From positions 1 through 27,050 of the forward strand of contig CAZQCV010000008.1 of the NCBI GenBank assembly GCA_964591665.1: a DNA stretch of 27,050 bases, read 5' to 3'. This document shows positions 7,162 to 14,550 of the stretch, piece by piece (the stretch's first letter is position 1; each line of letters opens with the position of its first letter). Source of the stretch: CAZQCV01 sp964591665 (GTDB lineage: Bacteria; Patescibacteriota; Minisyncoccia; Phycocordibacterales; UBA9973). Under the pieces are notes generated by a model. It saw nothing but the letters and a program-made list of their open reading frames with translations, was not told the DNA's origin and searched no databases. Both the position numbers and the translations under genes were made by a program.

Positions 7162-8908
7162 TACAACTACAGAAATCAAACAAAAAAGTACTTGGGTGGC
7201 TGTTAAAACACTTTTGCCACTTTTAGTTAATGAGAAAAGAAATCTTGCGATTACCTTTTTTGCTGTTGTGGTGAACTCATGTATAAACTTAGTCGGACCA
7301 TTCATCGTTGGTCGTGCGGTTGATACGTATGTACTCAAGGGGTCATATCCTGGTGTGGTAATATCTTCATTAATACTCCTTGTTCTTTTTGCGATTGGTT
7401 TATTCTCTAGTTATTTTCAAACAAAAATCATGGGAAGTGTTAGTCAGCGTTTGTTATACACACTTCGTAAAACCGTTTTTGAAAAATTACAAGAGCTTCC
7501 CGTAGCTTTTTTTAACCAGAACAAAGCAGGTGACTTGATTTCTCGTATTAACAATGACATAGACAAGCTCAACCAATTTTTCTCACAATCTCTCGTTCAG
7601 TTTATTGGAAGCATTTTTATTATGTTAGGTGCTGGTGCATTTTTACTTACTATTAATTTAAAACTTGGGGTTGCAACGCTTATTCCTGCGGTACTGTTGC
7701 TCGGTATCACACAGATGCTCTCTCCATGGGTAAAGAGGAAAAATGCTGCCAATCTGAAAAGTACAGGGGATATTAGCGCAGAAATTCAAGAAAGCCTCAA
7801 CAATTTTAAAGTAATTATTGCTTTTAATCGTCGCGACTATTTCCGTGCAAAATTTGAACAGTCAAATCAAGAAAATTATAAAATGGCGGTAGGTGCAGGT
7901 ATTGCTAACAATTTCTTTACTCCTATTTATGGTTTTGCGGCAACACTTGCACAGATGATTGTTATTGTATTGGGCATATATCTTGTTTTACATGGAGAGT
8001 TTACCATAGGATTACTGATCAGTTTTATATCATATGCTAACAACTTCTATAATCCGCTTCGTCAACTTGCAGCGCTGTGGGCTAACTTCCAAACTGCTCT
8101 CGCTGGTTGGGATCGTATCACTGCAATCCTTAACCTTAAAAATGATCTCCATCAGATATCAGAAAATGCTACAACAAGTATTCCCGATGCTGGTATTCTT
8201 ACCTTTAAAGATGTCTCATTTACCTATCCAGAAGGCAAAGAAGTATTACACGATATTAATTTTACACTTGAACCAGGAAAGACGTACGCATTGGTTGGTC
8301 CAACAGGTGGAGGTAAAACAACTACCGCTTCACTTATGGCGCGTATTTTTGACCCCACACAAGGAAAGGTCTTTCTTGATGGAAAAGATATACGCACGTA
8401 TAGTTCTGAGGAAAGAGCAAAAAAAATCGGATTTATTTTGCAGGAGCCATTTTTGTTTACAGGTACGGTGAAAGATAACATTGTATATGGTAACGAAGCC
8501 TACCAGAATCTTTCAGAAGAGGCACTACAAAAAGTTATCAAAGATCAACAATTAGATGCTCTCTTTACTTGGTTTGAACAAGGTCTCGGTACTAAAATTT
8601 CTACTGGTGGCGACACTATTAGTCTTGGACAAAGACAAATTATCGCGTTTGTTCGCGCGGTGCTTCGCCACCCTGATATACTTATTCTTGATGAGGCAAC
8701 GGCAAATATTGATACTGTCACAGAGCAATTACTTGAAGAAATTCTGAAAAAGCTTCCAGCAAAGACCACTCGTGTAATCATCGCACATCGACTTAATACT
8801 ATTGAAAATGCTGATGAAATATTTTTTGTAAACGATGGAGAAGTTGCCCCGGCTGGTTCTATGGAACATGCGGTTGAGATGTTACTTCATGGTAAAAGAA
8901 AAAGTTAA
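7145..8908 (+). CDS. ABC exporter half-transporter with canonical ATP site (heterodimer subunit 2)
   Basis: A 587-residue partner of the preceding gene. The start at 7145 (MNYKLNTT) lies inside the end of the upstream gene (17-nt overlap), suggesting translational coupling; the longer frame from 7052 adds 31 residues unlike the family. Six helices span about 25-320, then the ATPase domain. Walker A is G385-P-T-G-G-G-K391-T; Walker B D516 is followed by catalytic Glu517, and the switch His548 is present (IAHRLNTI). The signature is I492-S-L-G-Q496 instead of LSGGQ. Since each ATP site pairs one subunit's Walker motifs with the other's signature, this change lands in the same site that subunit 1 has already degraded, leaving one complete site. 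Substrate unknown. Confidence 0.9.
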   Translation: MNYKLNTTTEIKQKSTWVAVKTLLPLLVNEKRNLAITFFAVVVNSCINLVGPFIVGRAVDTYVLKGSYPGVVISSLILLVLFAIGLFSSYFQTKIMGSVSQRLLYTLRKTVFEKLQELPVAFFNQNKAGDLISRINNDIDKLNQFFSQSLVQFIGSIFIMLGAGAFLLTINLKLGVATLIPAVLLLGITQMLSPWVKRKNAANLKSTGDISAEIQESLNNFKVIIAFNRRDYFRAKFEQSNQENYKMAVGAGIANNFFTPIYGFAATLAQMIVIVLGIYLVLHGEFTIGLLISFISYANNFYNPLRQLAALWANFQTALAGWDRITAILNLKNDLHQISENATTSIPDAGILTFKDVSFTYPEGKEVLHDINFTLEPGKTYALVGPTGGGKTTTASLMARIFDPTQGKVFLDGKDIRTYSSEERAKKIGFILQEPFLFTGTVKDNIVYGNEAYQNLSEEALQKVIKDQQLDALFTWFEQGLGTKISTGGDTISLGQRQIIAFVRAVLRHPDILILDEATANIDTVTEQLLEEILKKLPAKTTRVIIAHRLNTIENADEIFFVNDGEVAPAGSMEHAVEMLLHGKRKS

Positions 8909-8949
8909 TAATTATAGAGCATGTATTTGTGCTAGAGTGATCATTATAT

Positions 8950-10422
8950 ATGTCAAAAGGAGAAGCAATACTAAGATTTGAAAATATTTCATTTGAATAT
9001 GGTCCCAATAAACCTATTTTACAAGAGGTAAGTTTTTCTCTTAGACGTGGTTCAAAATTAACACTTATGGGTCAGAACGGAGCAGGGAAAAGCACGATCT
9101 TTGGATTGATTACTGGATTATATGAACCAGAGAGTGGTGTTATTAACATAGTCAAAGGTGTTACTATTGCCATATCGAGGCAAGTGATTCCTCGTGACCA
9201 GATGAACCTTACCGTACGTGAGTTTTTTCAAAAATGTTTTCCGCACAAAGTACACGATATCGATCCTAAAATTGATGATGTCTTAGAAGTTGTACACCTT
9301 GTCGGTCACGAGAAGATACATGATCGCATTATAAAAACATTTTCTGGAGGGCAGCAAGCACGACTACTTTTGGCGTCTGCGCTCATTCAAAATCCTGATA
9401 TACTCCTGCTTGATGAGCCGACTAATAATTTGGATAAAGCAGGCATTGCGCACTTAACAGACTTTTTGAAGTCTTACAAGAAAACAGTCGTTGTGATCTC
9501 TCATGACGCTGAATTTCTAAACTCCTTTACTGAGGGTGTGTTATACCTCGATGTCTATACAAAAAAGATAGAACAATATGTTGGAAACTATTATGACGTA
9601 GTAAAAGATATTGCTGCACGTGTTGAAAAGGAGAATATGAAAAATGCTCAACTTGCCAAACAGATACAAGCAAAAAAAGATAAATCTAACGAATTTGCAC
9701 ACAAAGGTGGGCGATTGCGTCTCGTAGCAAAACGCATGCGAGAACTTGCTGAAGATCTTGAGGAGGAAATGGTTGATGTGCGAAAAGAAGATAAAACTAT
9801 TCGTGGGTTTACCATACCTGCGCAGATGAATTTGTCAGGAGAAATTATTGGGATTACTTCATTTACTACCATGAAGAATCATAAAATAACAAAACATGGC
9901 GCAAAAGTTTCCCTTAAAAAAAATCAACATCTTTTGTTGCAAGGACCAAATGGTATCGGAAAGAGTACATTGCTTGAGAGTATCGCAACGGGTACCGCAG
10001 AAGGCTCGAAGATTGCTCCCGGTATTCGTGTTGGTTATTATCGTCAAGATTTTTCTACTCTAAACTTTGATGATACGGTCATAAAATCCCTTACTGCAGG
10101 AATGGAACAATCAGGTGATACCATCAATGAAGAAAAGATTCGCGCCACCGCAGCTAGTTTCTTGATTACTGGAGAAATGGTACATACAAAAATCGGTAAT
10201 TTATCTGAGGGGCAGAAGGGTCTTGTCGCGTTTGCTCGATTGGTGCTTGAAAAACCAGGATTGCTTATCCTTGATGAACCTACCAACCATATCAATTTCC
10301 GTCATTTGCCCGTTATTGCAAAAGCGCTAGATCAATATCAAGGTGCGATGATCTTAGTCTCACATGTGCCAGAATTTGTTCATCAAATTCGAATTGATGA
10401 AGTTCTTGACCTCGACAAGTAA
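8950..10422 (+). CDS. ABC-F family ATPase
   Basis: A 490-residue soluble protein with two tandem ABC domains and no membrane segments. Domain 1: Walker A GQNGAGKST (about 41-49), signature FSGGQ, Walker B LLLLDEPTNNLD, switch ISHD. Domain 2: GPNGIGKST (about 334-342), signature LSEGQ, LLILDEPTNHIN, switch VSHV. The charged helical linker (about 220-290) is the interdomain arm that reaches the ribosomal P/E site in this family. ABC-F proteins act in translation: some rescue stalled ribosomes, others give resistance to ribosome-targeting antibiotics; the sequence does not decide which. The second domain has Ile-Asn where most have Leu-Asp after NH. It lies 41 nt after the exporter pair, so a shared transcript and a shared resistance role are possible. 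Confidence 0.88.
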   Translation: MSKGEAILRFENISFEYGPNKPILQEVSFSLRRGSKLTLMGQNGAGKSTIFGLITGLYEPESGVINIVKGVTIAISRQVIPRDQMNLTVREFFQKCFPHKVHDIDPKIDDVLEVVHLVGHEKIHDRIIKTFSGGQQARLLLASALIQNPDILLLDEPTNNLDKAGIAHLTDFLKSYKKTVVVISHDAEFLNSFTEGVLYLDVYTKKIEQYVGNYYDVVKDIAARVEKENMKNAQLAKQIQAKKDKSNEFAHKGGRLRLVAKRMRELAEDLEEEMVDVRKEDKTIRGFTIPAQMNLSGEIIGITSFTTMKNHKITKHGAKVSLKKNQHLLLQGPNGIGKSTLLESIATGTAEGSKIAPGIRVGYYRQDFSTLNFDDTVIKSLTAGMEQSGDTINEEKIRATAASFLITGEMVHTKIGNLSEGQKGLVAFARLVLEKPGLLILDEPTNHINFRHLPVIAKALDQYQGAMILVSHVPEFVHQIRIDEVLDLDK

Positions 10423-10482
10423 TGTCTATCTTGTGATATACTATAGATATTGTTTTATAAGTAATAACTATATAAAGTACCT

Positions 10483-10881
10483 ATGTTTTTAAAACTATAT
10501 TTGATTGTGCTTCCGATTTTTTTTGCTTTCGATATGATCTGGCTTGGTATCATCTCCAAAAAATTCTATGCGGAACAACTTGGATTTTTGATGAAGCCCA
10601 ACATTAATTGGATTGCGGCTATTAGTTTTTATCTTCTTTTTATTGCTGGACTGGTGATCTTTGTTGTTTCTCCTGCACTTACTAAACACTCCTGGATTCA
10701 CGCGGCATTATTAGGGGCACTCTTTGGTTTGGTCACGTATGCTACTTATGATCTAACTAATCTGGCAACTGTTAAAGATTGGCCGCTTTTAGTCACATTT
10801 GTGGACCTTGCGTGGGGAGCAATTTTATCAGCTTCAGTTGCAACGCTTAGTTACTTTATTGCAACAAAACTAGGATTCTAA
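10483..10881 (+). CDS. DUF2177 family membrane protein
   Basis: A 132-residue protein with four predicted helices. DUF2177 motifs are visible: D-M-I-W-L-G-I-I-S-K-K-F-Y near the N-terminus, then F-Y-L-L-F-I-A-G-L-V-I-F in helix 2, Y-A-T-Y-D-L-T-N-L-A-T in helix 3, and D-L-A-W-G before helix 4. Function of the family is unknown. A TATAAA box ends 6 nt before the ATG, though its -35 is poor. The stop codon overlaps the next start (TAATG), so the next gene is probably coupled. It is the first of three small membrane-protein genes ending at 12050. Confidence 0.82.
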   Translation: MFLKLYLIVLPIFFAFDMIWLGIISKKFYAEQLGFLMKPNINWIAAISFYLLFIAGLVIFVVSPALTKHSWIHAALLGALFGLVTYATYDLTNLATVKDWPLLVTFVDLAWGAILSASVATLSYFIATKLGF

Positions 10882-11651
10882 TGAATTATTATTCTACACT
10901 TGCTATCGTCCTTTTCTTGTATATGACTGGGTGGTTTTTTATTGCTGTTATTAAAAAGAGAAATGATGTCGCAGATATCGCATGGGGAATTGGTTTTGTT
11001 GTTTTGTCTTGGATATCATGGTTACTCTCTGAGATGTTTGTCCTACCTGCGCTCGTGGTTACTGTATTGGTAACTATCTGGGGCAGTAGACTTTCGTGGC
11101 ACATTTATAAAAGAAATCACGGGAAACCCGAAGACTATCGATACGCTGAGTGGCGAGTACAATGGGGTAAATGGTTTTATCTCAGATCGTACGTCCAAGT
11201 TTTTTTGTTACAGGGTGTGTTTCTAGCTTTTATTATATCTCCCGTTATTTTTATTAACCATAATACGCAACTACATTTTAGTTTGTTTAATGGAATAGGT
11301 TTTGCGTTATGGATTACAGGATTTCTTTTTGAGTCAATTGGCGATGCACAACTTGCTACCTTTATTAAAAATCCTGAGAATAAAGGATTGCTTATGCAGG
11401 ATGGTCTTTGGAGATATACTCGTCATCCAAATTATTTTGGCGAAGTCTTACAATGGTGGGGTATATGGGTCTATGCACTGAGTATTCCATATGGATGGGT
11501 CACGATAATAGGACCGCTAACCATTACGTTTCTTATTACTAAAGTGTCTGGTATTCCATTACTTGAAAAGAAAATGGAAGCAAACCCTTTGTTCGAGGAA
11601 TATAAAAAAAGAACAAGCGTATTTTTTCCATTACCACCTAAAAAGTCATAG
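10881..11651 (+). CDS. DUF1295 family membrane protein (steroid-reductase/ICMT-like)
   Basis: A 256-residue protein with about six to seven helices. DUF1295 features are N-D-V-A-D-I-A-W-G near residue 30, the W-G-x-R-L-S-W-H-I-Y-K-R block (about 68-80), and the C-terminal Y-T-R-H-P-N-Y-F-G-E-x-x-x-W-W-G motif (about 177-192), which resembles the cofactor-binding region of isoprenylcysteine methyltransferases and 3-oxo-5-alpha-steroid 4-dehydrogenases. The family's substrate in bacteria is not established, so the name describes fold only. It overlaps the DUF2177 stop by one base and is followed after 3 nt by the TspO gene, so the three form one operon. No Shine-Dalgarno is apparent, consistent with coupling. 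Confidence 0.85.
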   Translation: MNYYSTLAIVLFLYMTGWFFIAVIKKRNDVADIAWGIGFVVLSWISWLLSEMFVLPALVVTVLVTIWGSRLSWHIYKRNHGKPEDYRYAEWRVQWGKWFYLRSYVQVFLLQGVFLAFIISPVIFINHNTQLHFSLFNGIGFALWITGFLFESIGDAQLATFIKNPENKGLLMQDGLWRYTRHPNYFGEVLQWWGIWVYALSIPYGWVTIIGPLTITFLITKVSGIPLLEKKMEANPLFEEYKKRTSVFFPLPPKKS

Positions 11652-11654
11652 TAT

Positions 11655-12050
11655 ATGAAAACGTACGGACAGTACCAAGAATATATAAAACCCTCATGGG
11701 CACCATCACCGTATTTATTTGGTCCAGTATGGATAGTGCTCTATATTGGTATAGCAATATCATTTGGTAAAGCGATCATGCTCTTTCTCCAAAAAACCAT
11801 TCCGTTTGCTGTTGTGGCACCCTTTTTGTTAAACATTCTTTTTAATCTCTTATTTACACCTATACAGTTTGGTTTAAAAAACAATTATCTTGCTGCGATT
11901 GATATTGTTTTGGTATTAGGTACCCTTATCTGGGCTATTGTGGCTATATATCCACACTCGAAAGGTGTAGCGTATGCACAAATACCATATTTGCTCTGGG
12001 TATGTTTTGCAACAGTATTACAATTTACGGTTACGTGGCTTAATCGTTAA
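11655..12050 (+). CDS. tspO: TspO/MBR family membrane protein
   Basis: A 131-residue protein. It opens with K-P-S-W-A-P-S-P-Y-L-F-G-P-V-W-I-V-L-Y, a close match to the TspO signature (W-x-P-P-x-x-x-F-x-P-V-W-x-x-L-Y). Further helices include L-L-N-I-L-F-N-L-L-F-T-P-I and the C-terminal P-Y-L-L-W-V-C-F-A-T-V-L. It is shorter than the usual about 155-165 residues because the N-terminus begins almost at the signature, so the first helix may be reduced. TspO proteins bind porphyrins and sterol-like ligands and have been linked to stress responses. As third gene of a head-to-tail set with DUF2177 and DUF1295 it may act in lipid or isoprenoid membrane chemistry, but that is inference from context. 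Confidence 0.8.
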   Translation: MKTYGQYQEYIKPSWAPSPYLFGPVWIVLYIGIAISFGKAIMLFLQKTIPFAVVAPFLLNILFNLLFTPIQFGLKNNYLAAIDIVLVLGTLIWAIVAIYPHSKGVAYAQIPYLLWVCFATVLQFTVTWLNR

Positions 12051-12058
12051 TCAAAGGC

Positions 12059-12199
12059 TTATCTTCGCTCTCTCCAATCTCTGTATTCATCCTCGTCTTC
12101 CTCATCATTTTCTATATCTATAGCTCGCAAATCACATACGGGGCAGACTCCGTTTTCCATAGGGATATTACATTTTGGACAAATGATTTCTTCTTCCAT
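12059..12199 (-). CDS. 46-residue double-CxxC zinc-ribbon microprotein
   Basis: A short gene on the minus strand, below common length cut-offs. It encodes MEEEIICPKC..., with C7-P-K-C10 and C19-P-V-C22 forming one compact zinc ribbon, and then a strongly acidic tail (DIENDEEDEDEYRDWRERR). Evidence that it is real: evenly spaced CPxC pairs, a GAGG Shine-Dalgarno with 6-nt spacing to the ATG, and a TATAAT box on the same strand (plus 12220-12225) about 20 nt upstream. It shares a palindromic A/T promoter core with the divergent flavoprotein gene and converges on tspO with an 8-nt gap. Function unknown; ribbons of this kind often bind nucleic acid or protein partners. Confidence 0.75.
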   Translation of the reverse strand: MEEEIICPKCNIPMENGVCPVCDLRAIDIENDEEDEDEYRDWRERR

Positions 12200-12212
12200 A
12201 TTTAACCTCAAA

Positions 12213-12241
12213 TTAACATATTATATATAATACAGTATACT
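12213..12241 (+). promoter_or_regulatory. Overlapping divergent promoters with palindromic A/T core
   Basis: For the flavoprotein gene: TTAACA (12213-12218), a 17-nt spacer and TATACT (12236-12241), ending 6 nt before ATG 12248. The spacer holds a perfect 14-bp palindrome TATTATATATAATA (12219-12232), which supplies TATAAT on the minus strand for the 46-residue gene. The two promoters overlap, so they probably compete. Confidence 0.6.
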
Positions 12242-12247
12242 AACAAA

Positions 12248-13495
12248 ATGAAAGAAAGTGCACCAGTATATGATGTGATTGTAATAGGTGGTGGGGCCTC
12301 AGGTATGATGGCAGCGGGGCGTGCTTCTGAACGAGGCAAGCGAGTGTTACTTTTAGAGAAGAATCGAACGCTCGGATCAAAACTGAAAATATCAGGAGGC
12401 GGTAGGTGTAACATTACAAATGCTGAGTATGATATACATGCATTTTTACGGCATTATGGAAAAGCTGCTCCTTTTTTATTTTCACCCTTTTCTCAATTTA
12501 ATGTGAAAGATACTTTCTCTTTTTTTGAATCAAGAGGCCTGCCGTTAGTTGTACAGGCGAGAAACCGTGCGTTTCCTCATACAGAAAAAGCAACTGACGT
12601 TTGTCGGACACTCGAACGTTATTTAAAAGATACAGGTGTCGTTCTTAAAACAGGTGTACCCGTTCAAAAGATACTTTCTACGAATAGTGAAATAACTGGA
12701 GTAGTAGTTGATCGAGAGATATATACTGCGCATACATATATTCTTGCGACGGGAGGTGTGTCTCACCCAGAGACTGGTTCAACTGGCGATGGGTTTACCT
12801 GGTTAGAAGGCATTGGTCATACTATAAAAACTCCGACACCAACCATAGTTCCGCTCGCAGTTGCTGATACATGGGTACATATGCTCTCTGGGGTGTCACT
12901 TTCTTTTATGAAAATTACTTTCTATTTAGAAGGCAAGAAGCAATTTTCAAAAACAGGAAAAATCCTGTTTACACATTTTGGACTTTCTGGTCCGCTTATT
13001 CTAAACAGTGCTGGGCAAGTTGGGGATCTTTTGTATAGCGGTCTCGTTACCGCTAAGATCGATGCATATCCTCACACTGATAGCGGAGCACTTGAAAAAC
13101 AAATTATAAAAGTTTTTGATGCAAACAAAAACAAAATGTTAAAAAATATTTTAAAAGATATTGTTCCTGAGGGTATGACCGACGCCATGCCGTTGCTTCT
13201 TAAGCATATAGATTTTGACACCAAGGTACATAGCATAACAAAAGAGGAACGCAAACAAATTGTAAATATATTGAAGGCGCTTCCCGTCACTATTACCAAC
13301 CTTATGGGTTATGATCGTGCGGTAGTGGCTGACGGTGGTGTTACTTTATCAGAAATAGACACAAGAACAATGCAATCAAAAAAATACCGAAATTTATTTG
13401 TAACAGGTGACCTCTTGCATATTAATCGTCCTTCTGGAGGTTTCTCTCTTCAGCTTTGTTGGACAACTGGATATGTTGCAGGGTCACATGCATAG
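12248..13495 (+). CDS. HI0933/YhiN-like FAD-dependent oxidoreductase
   Basis: A 415-residue soluble flavoprotein. The N-terminal V-I-V-I-G-G-G-A-S-G-M-M-A-A (about 10-23) is the dinucleotide-binding Rossmann motif with E36 at the end of strand 2 (LLLEKN). It is followed by G-S-K-L-K-I-S-G-G-G-R-C-N-I-T-N, the diagnostic signature of the HI0933 (PF03486) family. A second conserved block is YILATGGVSHPETGSTGDG, and the C-terminal G-D-L-L-H-I-N-R-P-S-G-G-F completes FAD binding. The reaction is not known for most members. Length is normal. The start sits 6 nt after a TATACT box. Downstream lies a thymidylate-kinase remnant that begins 3 nt past the stop. Confidence 0.9.
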   Translation: MKESAPVYDVIVIGGGASGMMAAGRASERGKRVLLLEKNRTLGSKLKISGGGRCNITNAEYDIHAFLRHYGKAAPFLFSPFSQFNVKDTFSFFESRGLPLVVQARNRAFPHTEKATDVCRTLERYLKDTGVVLKTGVPVQKILSTNSEITGVVVDREIYTAHTYILATGGVSHPETGSTGDGFTWLEGIGHTIKTPTPTIVPLAVADTWVHMLSGVSLSFMKITFYLEGKKQFSKTGKILFTHFGLSGPLILNSAGQVGDLLYSGLVTAKIDAYPHTDSGALEKQIIKVFDANKNKMLKNILKDIVPEGMTDAMPLLLKHIDFDTKVHSITKEERKQIVNILKALPVTITNLMGYDRAVVADGGVTLSEIDTRTMQSKKYRNLFVTGDLLHINRPSGGFSLQLCWTTGYVAGSHA

Positions 13496-13498
13496 TGT

Positions 13499-13571
13499 AT
13501 GAGACATTCACTTTTTGTATTTGAAGGAGTAGACGGTAGCGGAAGATAATCTATCTCAAATAACCAAATTA
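13499..13571 (+). pseudogene. tmk: Thymidylate kinase remnant (P-loop start only)
   Basis: An ATG at 13499 opens MRHSLFVFEGVDGSGR and then a TAA stop. F-x-x-F-E-G-V-D-G-S-G-K-S-T is the N-terminal P-loop of dTMP kinase; here the essential Lys is Arg, followed at once by the stop. The frame past the stop reads SISNNQIT, loosely like the helix that follows the P-loop. Only about 70 bp remain before the convergent HxlR gene, so more than 85% of a normal about 200-residue gene is gone. It begins 3 nt after the flavoprotein stop, consistent with a former operon partner. A functional tmk may lie elsewhere in the genome. Confidence 0.6.
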
Positions 13572-13859
13572 CTATAAATTTTTTCCGCAGTCGCTCATAA
13601 CTTTTATAATTGCATCGAGTTTTTTCCCTGTCGAAGTAAGGGCGTAATAATGAACTTCTTTTTTCTTTATAATTTTTATTGATTCGAGATTTTTGAGTTT
13701 CAGAGCAAGCGTTCTCGTGCTTATTGTTGCAAGAGACTCATGTAATTCGTTGTATCGCATTGGTTTTTTCACAAGATCGCGGATAATAAGCATCGTCCAT
13801 GTGTCGGAAAGAATTCGAGCGACTTTTGCAACAGGGCAGGTTGTATCTTTTTTTGCCAT
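13572..13859 (-). CDS. HxlR/DUF24 family transcriptional regulator
   Basis: A 95-residue winged-helix protein. I start it at MAKKDTTCPVAK (13859); a longer frame to 13967 adds 36 unconserved residues and would run across its own promoter. Family features: C8-P near the N-terminus, S-D-T-W-T-M-L-I-I-R-D-L in helix 1-2, M-R-Y-N-E-L-H, then the recognition helix I-S-T-R-T-L-A-L-K-L-K-N-L-E and the wing KKEVHYYALTSTGK. In characterised members (HypR, YodB) the N-terminal Cys senses quinones, diamide or hypochlorite; Cys8 is in that position and a second Cys lies four residues from the C-terminus. It is divergent from yceI with a dyad operator between them, so it probably represses yceI and itself. 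Confidence 0.85.
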   Translation of the reverse strand: MAKKDTTCPVAKVARILSDTWTMLIIRDLVKKPMRYNELHESLATISTRTLALKLKNLESIKIIKKKEVHYYALTSTGKKLDAIIKVMSDCGKNL

Positions 13860-13865
13860 AAAAAG

Positions 13866-13894
13866 ACTATACCATGTTGTGTCTATTTTGTATA
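13866..13894 (-). promoter_or_regulatory. Promoter of the HxlR gene
   Basis: On the minus strand: TATACA (plus 13889-13894), a 17-nt spacer and TATAGT (plus 13866-13871), ending 6 nt before the ATG. Its -35 box touches the dyad at 13893-13906. Confidence 0.5.
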
Positions 13895-13906
13895 CTTTAC
13901 AAAGTA
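13893..13906. promoter_or_regulatory. Candidate HxlR operator
   Basis: Perfect inverted repeat TACTTT-AC-AAAGTA, 12 of 14 bp in the arms. A second dyad TTTGTA-N5-TACAAA (13887-13903) overlaps it. It covers the yceI -35 box and the edge of the hxlR -35 box, so one bound dimer could shut both divergent promoters. TACT/AGTA-type dyads are what I recall for DUF24-family sites such as the YodB box. Confidence 0.6.
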
Positions 13907-13924
13907 AAGTAACTACGATATACT
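13896..13924 (+). promoter_or_regulatory. Promoter of yceI
   Basis: TTTACA (13896-13901), an exact 17-nt spacer and TATACT (13919-13924). The transcript would have a leader of about 30 nt that includes the palindrome TATATTA-C-TAATATA (13929-13943). Confidence 0.6.
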
Positions 13925-13959
13925 CTTTTATATTACTAATATAAATAATATAAAAATAT

Positions 13960-14487
13960 ATGAGCACATGGAATATAGATTCTGGTCACTCAGAAATTGG
14001 ATTTGTTGTTAAACACCTCATGATCTCTAAAGTTCGTGGTATGTTTAAGACATTCAATGGAACATTGATCACTGATACTGATGACTTTACGAATGCAAAG
14101 ATTTCTTTTGAGGCAGATACCGCGAGTGTTGATACAAACAATAGTCAACGCGATGAACATATAAAAAGTGCTGATTTTTTTGATGTTGCACAGTTCCCTA
14201 AATTAACATTTGTATCTACATCTTTTTCTAAAAAATCAGAAGGAGTATATACCCTGATTGGTACACTCACGCTTCATGGTGTTTCAAAAGAGGTGTCACT
14301 TGATGTGACAGGTGGAGCGATTGTGGAAGGTCTGTATGGTTCTCGAGTTACTGCGTTTGAAGTATCTGGTATTATCAATCGAAATGATTTTGGTATTGTC
14401 ACTAATATACCTATGTCTACGGGGGGAGTTGTTATTGGAGAAGAAGTTATGCTTCATATCACCGTAGAGCTTTCAGAAGGAAAATAA
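13960..14487 (+). CDS. YceI family (lipocalin-like) protein
   Basis: A 175-residue protein. The start STWNIDSGHSEIGFVVKHLMISKVRG is the typical YceI opening (x-W-x-I-D-x-x-H-S-x-I-x-F-x-V-x-H). It continues with V-R-G-M-F-K-T-F-N-G, the RDEHIKSADFFDVAQFP block, and LTLHGVSKEVSLDV. YceI proteins form an extended lipocalin-like barrel that binds polyisoprenoids or similar amphiphiles; E. coli YceI is periplasmic, but this one lacks a signal peptide and is probably cytoplasmic. Family length is normal. Divergent from an HxlR regulator with an operator over its promoter, so it is likely induced by redox or electrophile stress. Its transcript ends at a 23-bp bidirectional terminator. No Shine-Dalgarno is seen before the ATG. 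Confidence 0.9.
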   Translation: MSTWNIDSGHSEIGFVVKHLMISKVRGMFKTFNGTLITDTDDFTNAKISFEADTASVDTNNSQRDEHIKSADFFDVAQFPKLTFVSTSFSKKSEGVYTLIGTLTLHGVSKEVSLDVTGGAIVEGLYGSRVTAFEVSGIINRNDFGIVTNIPMSTGGVVIGEEVMLHITVELSEGK

Positions 14488-14500
14488 ATAGTAAATATTT

Positions 14501-14550
14501 ATAAGATACATAAAAAGACACGCTTTTGCGTGTCTTTTTATGTATCTTAT
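14501..14550. terminator. Bidirectional terminator, 23-bp perfect stem
   Basis: An uninterrupted 23-bp inverted repeat with a TTTT loop (14524-14527). The GC-rich core GACACGC/GCGTGTC is flanked by A-run/T-run arms, so each strand carries a T-tract. It ends yceI on the plus strand and the DinB-like gene on the minus strand, and includes the last codon and stop of the latter (stop at 14547-14549). Confidence 0.93.

Noticed and set aside
7454..7462. TTATACACA, a TTATNCACA DnaA-box match
   Set aside because: Lies within the coding sequence of ABC subunit 2; one relaxed match is expected by chance.
13860..13967. 36-residue N-terminal extension of the HxlR protein
   Set aside because: The extension is unlike HxlR proteins and crosses both promoters and the dyad; a TATAGT box 6 nt before 13859 supports the shorter form.
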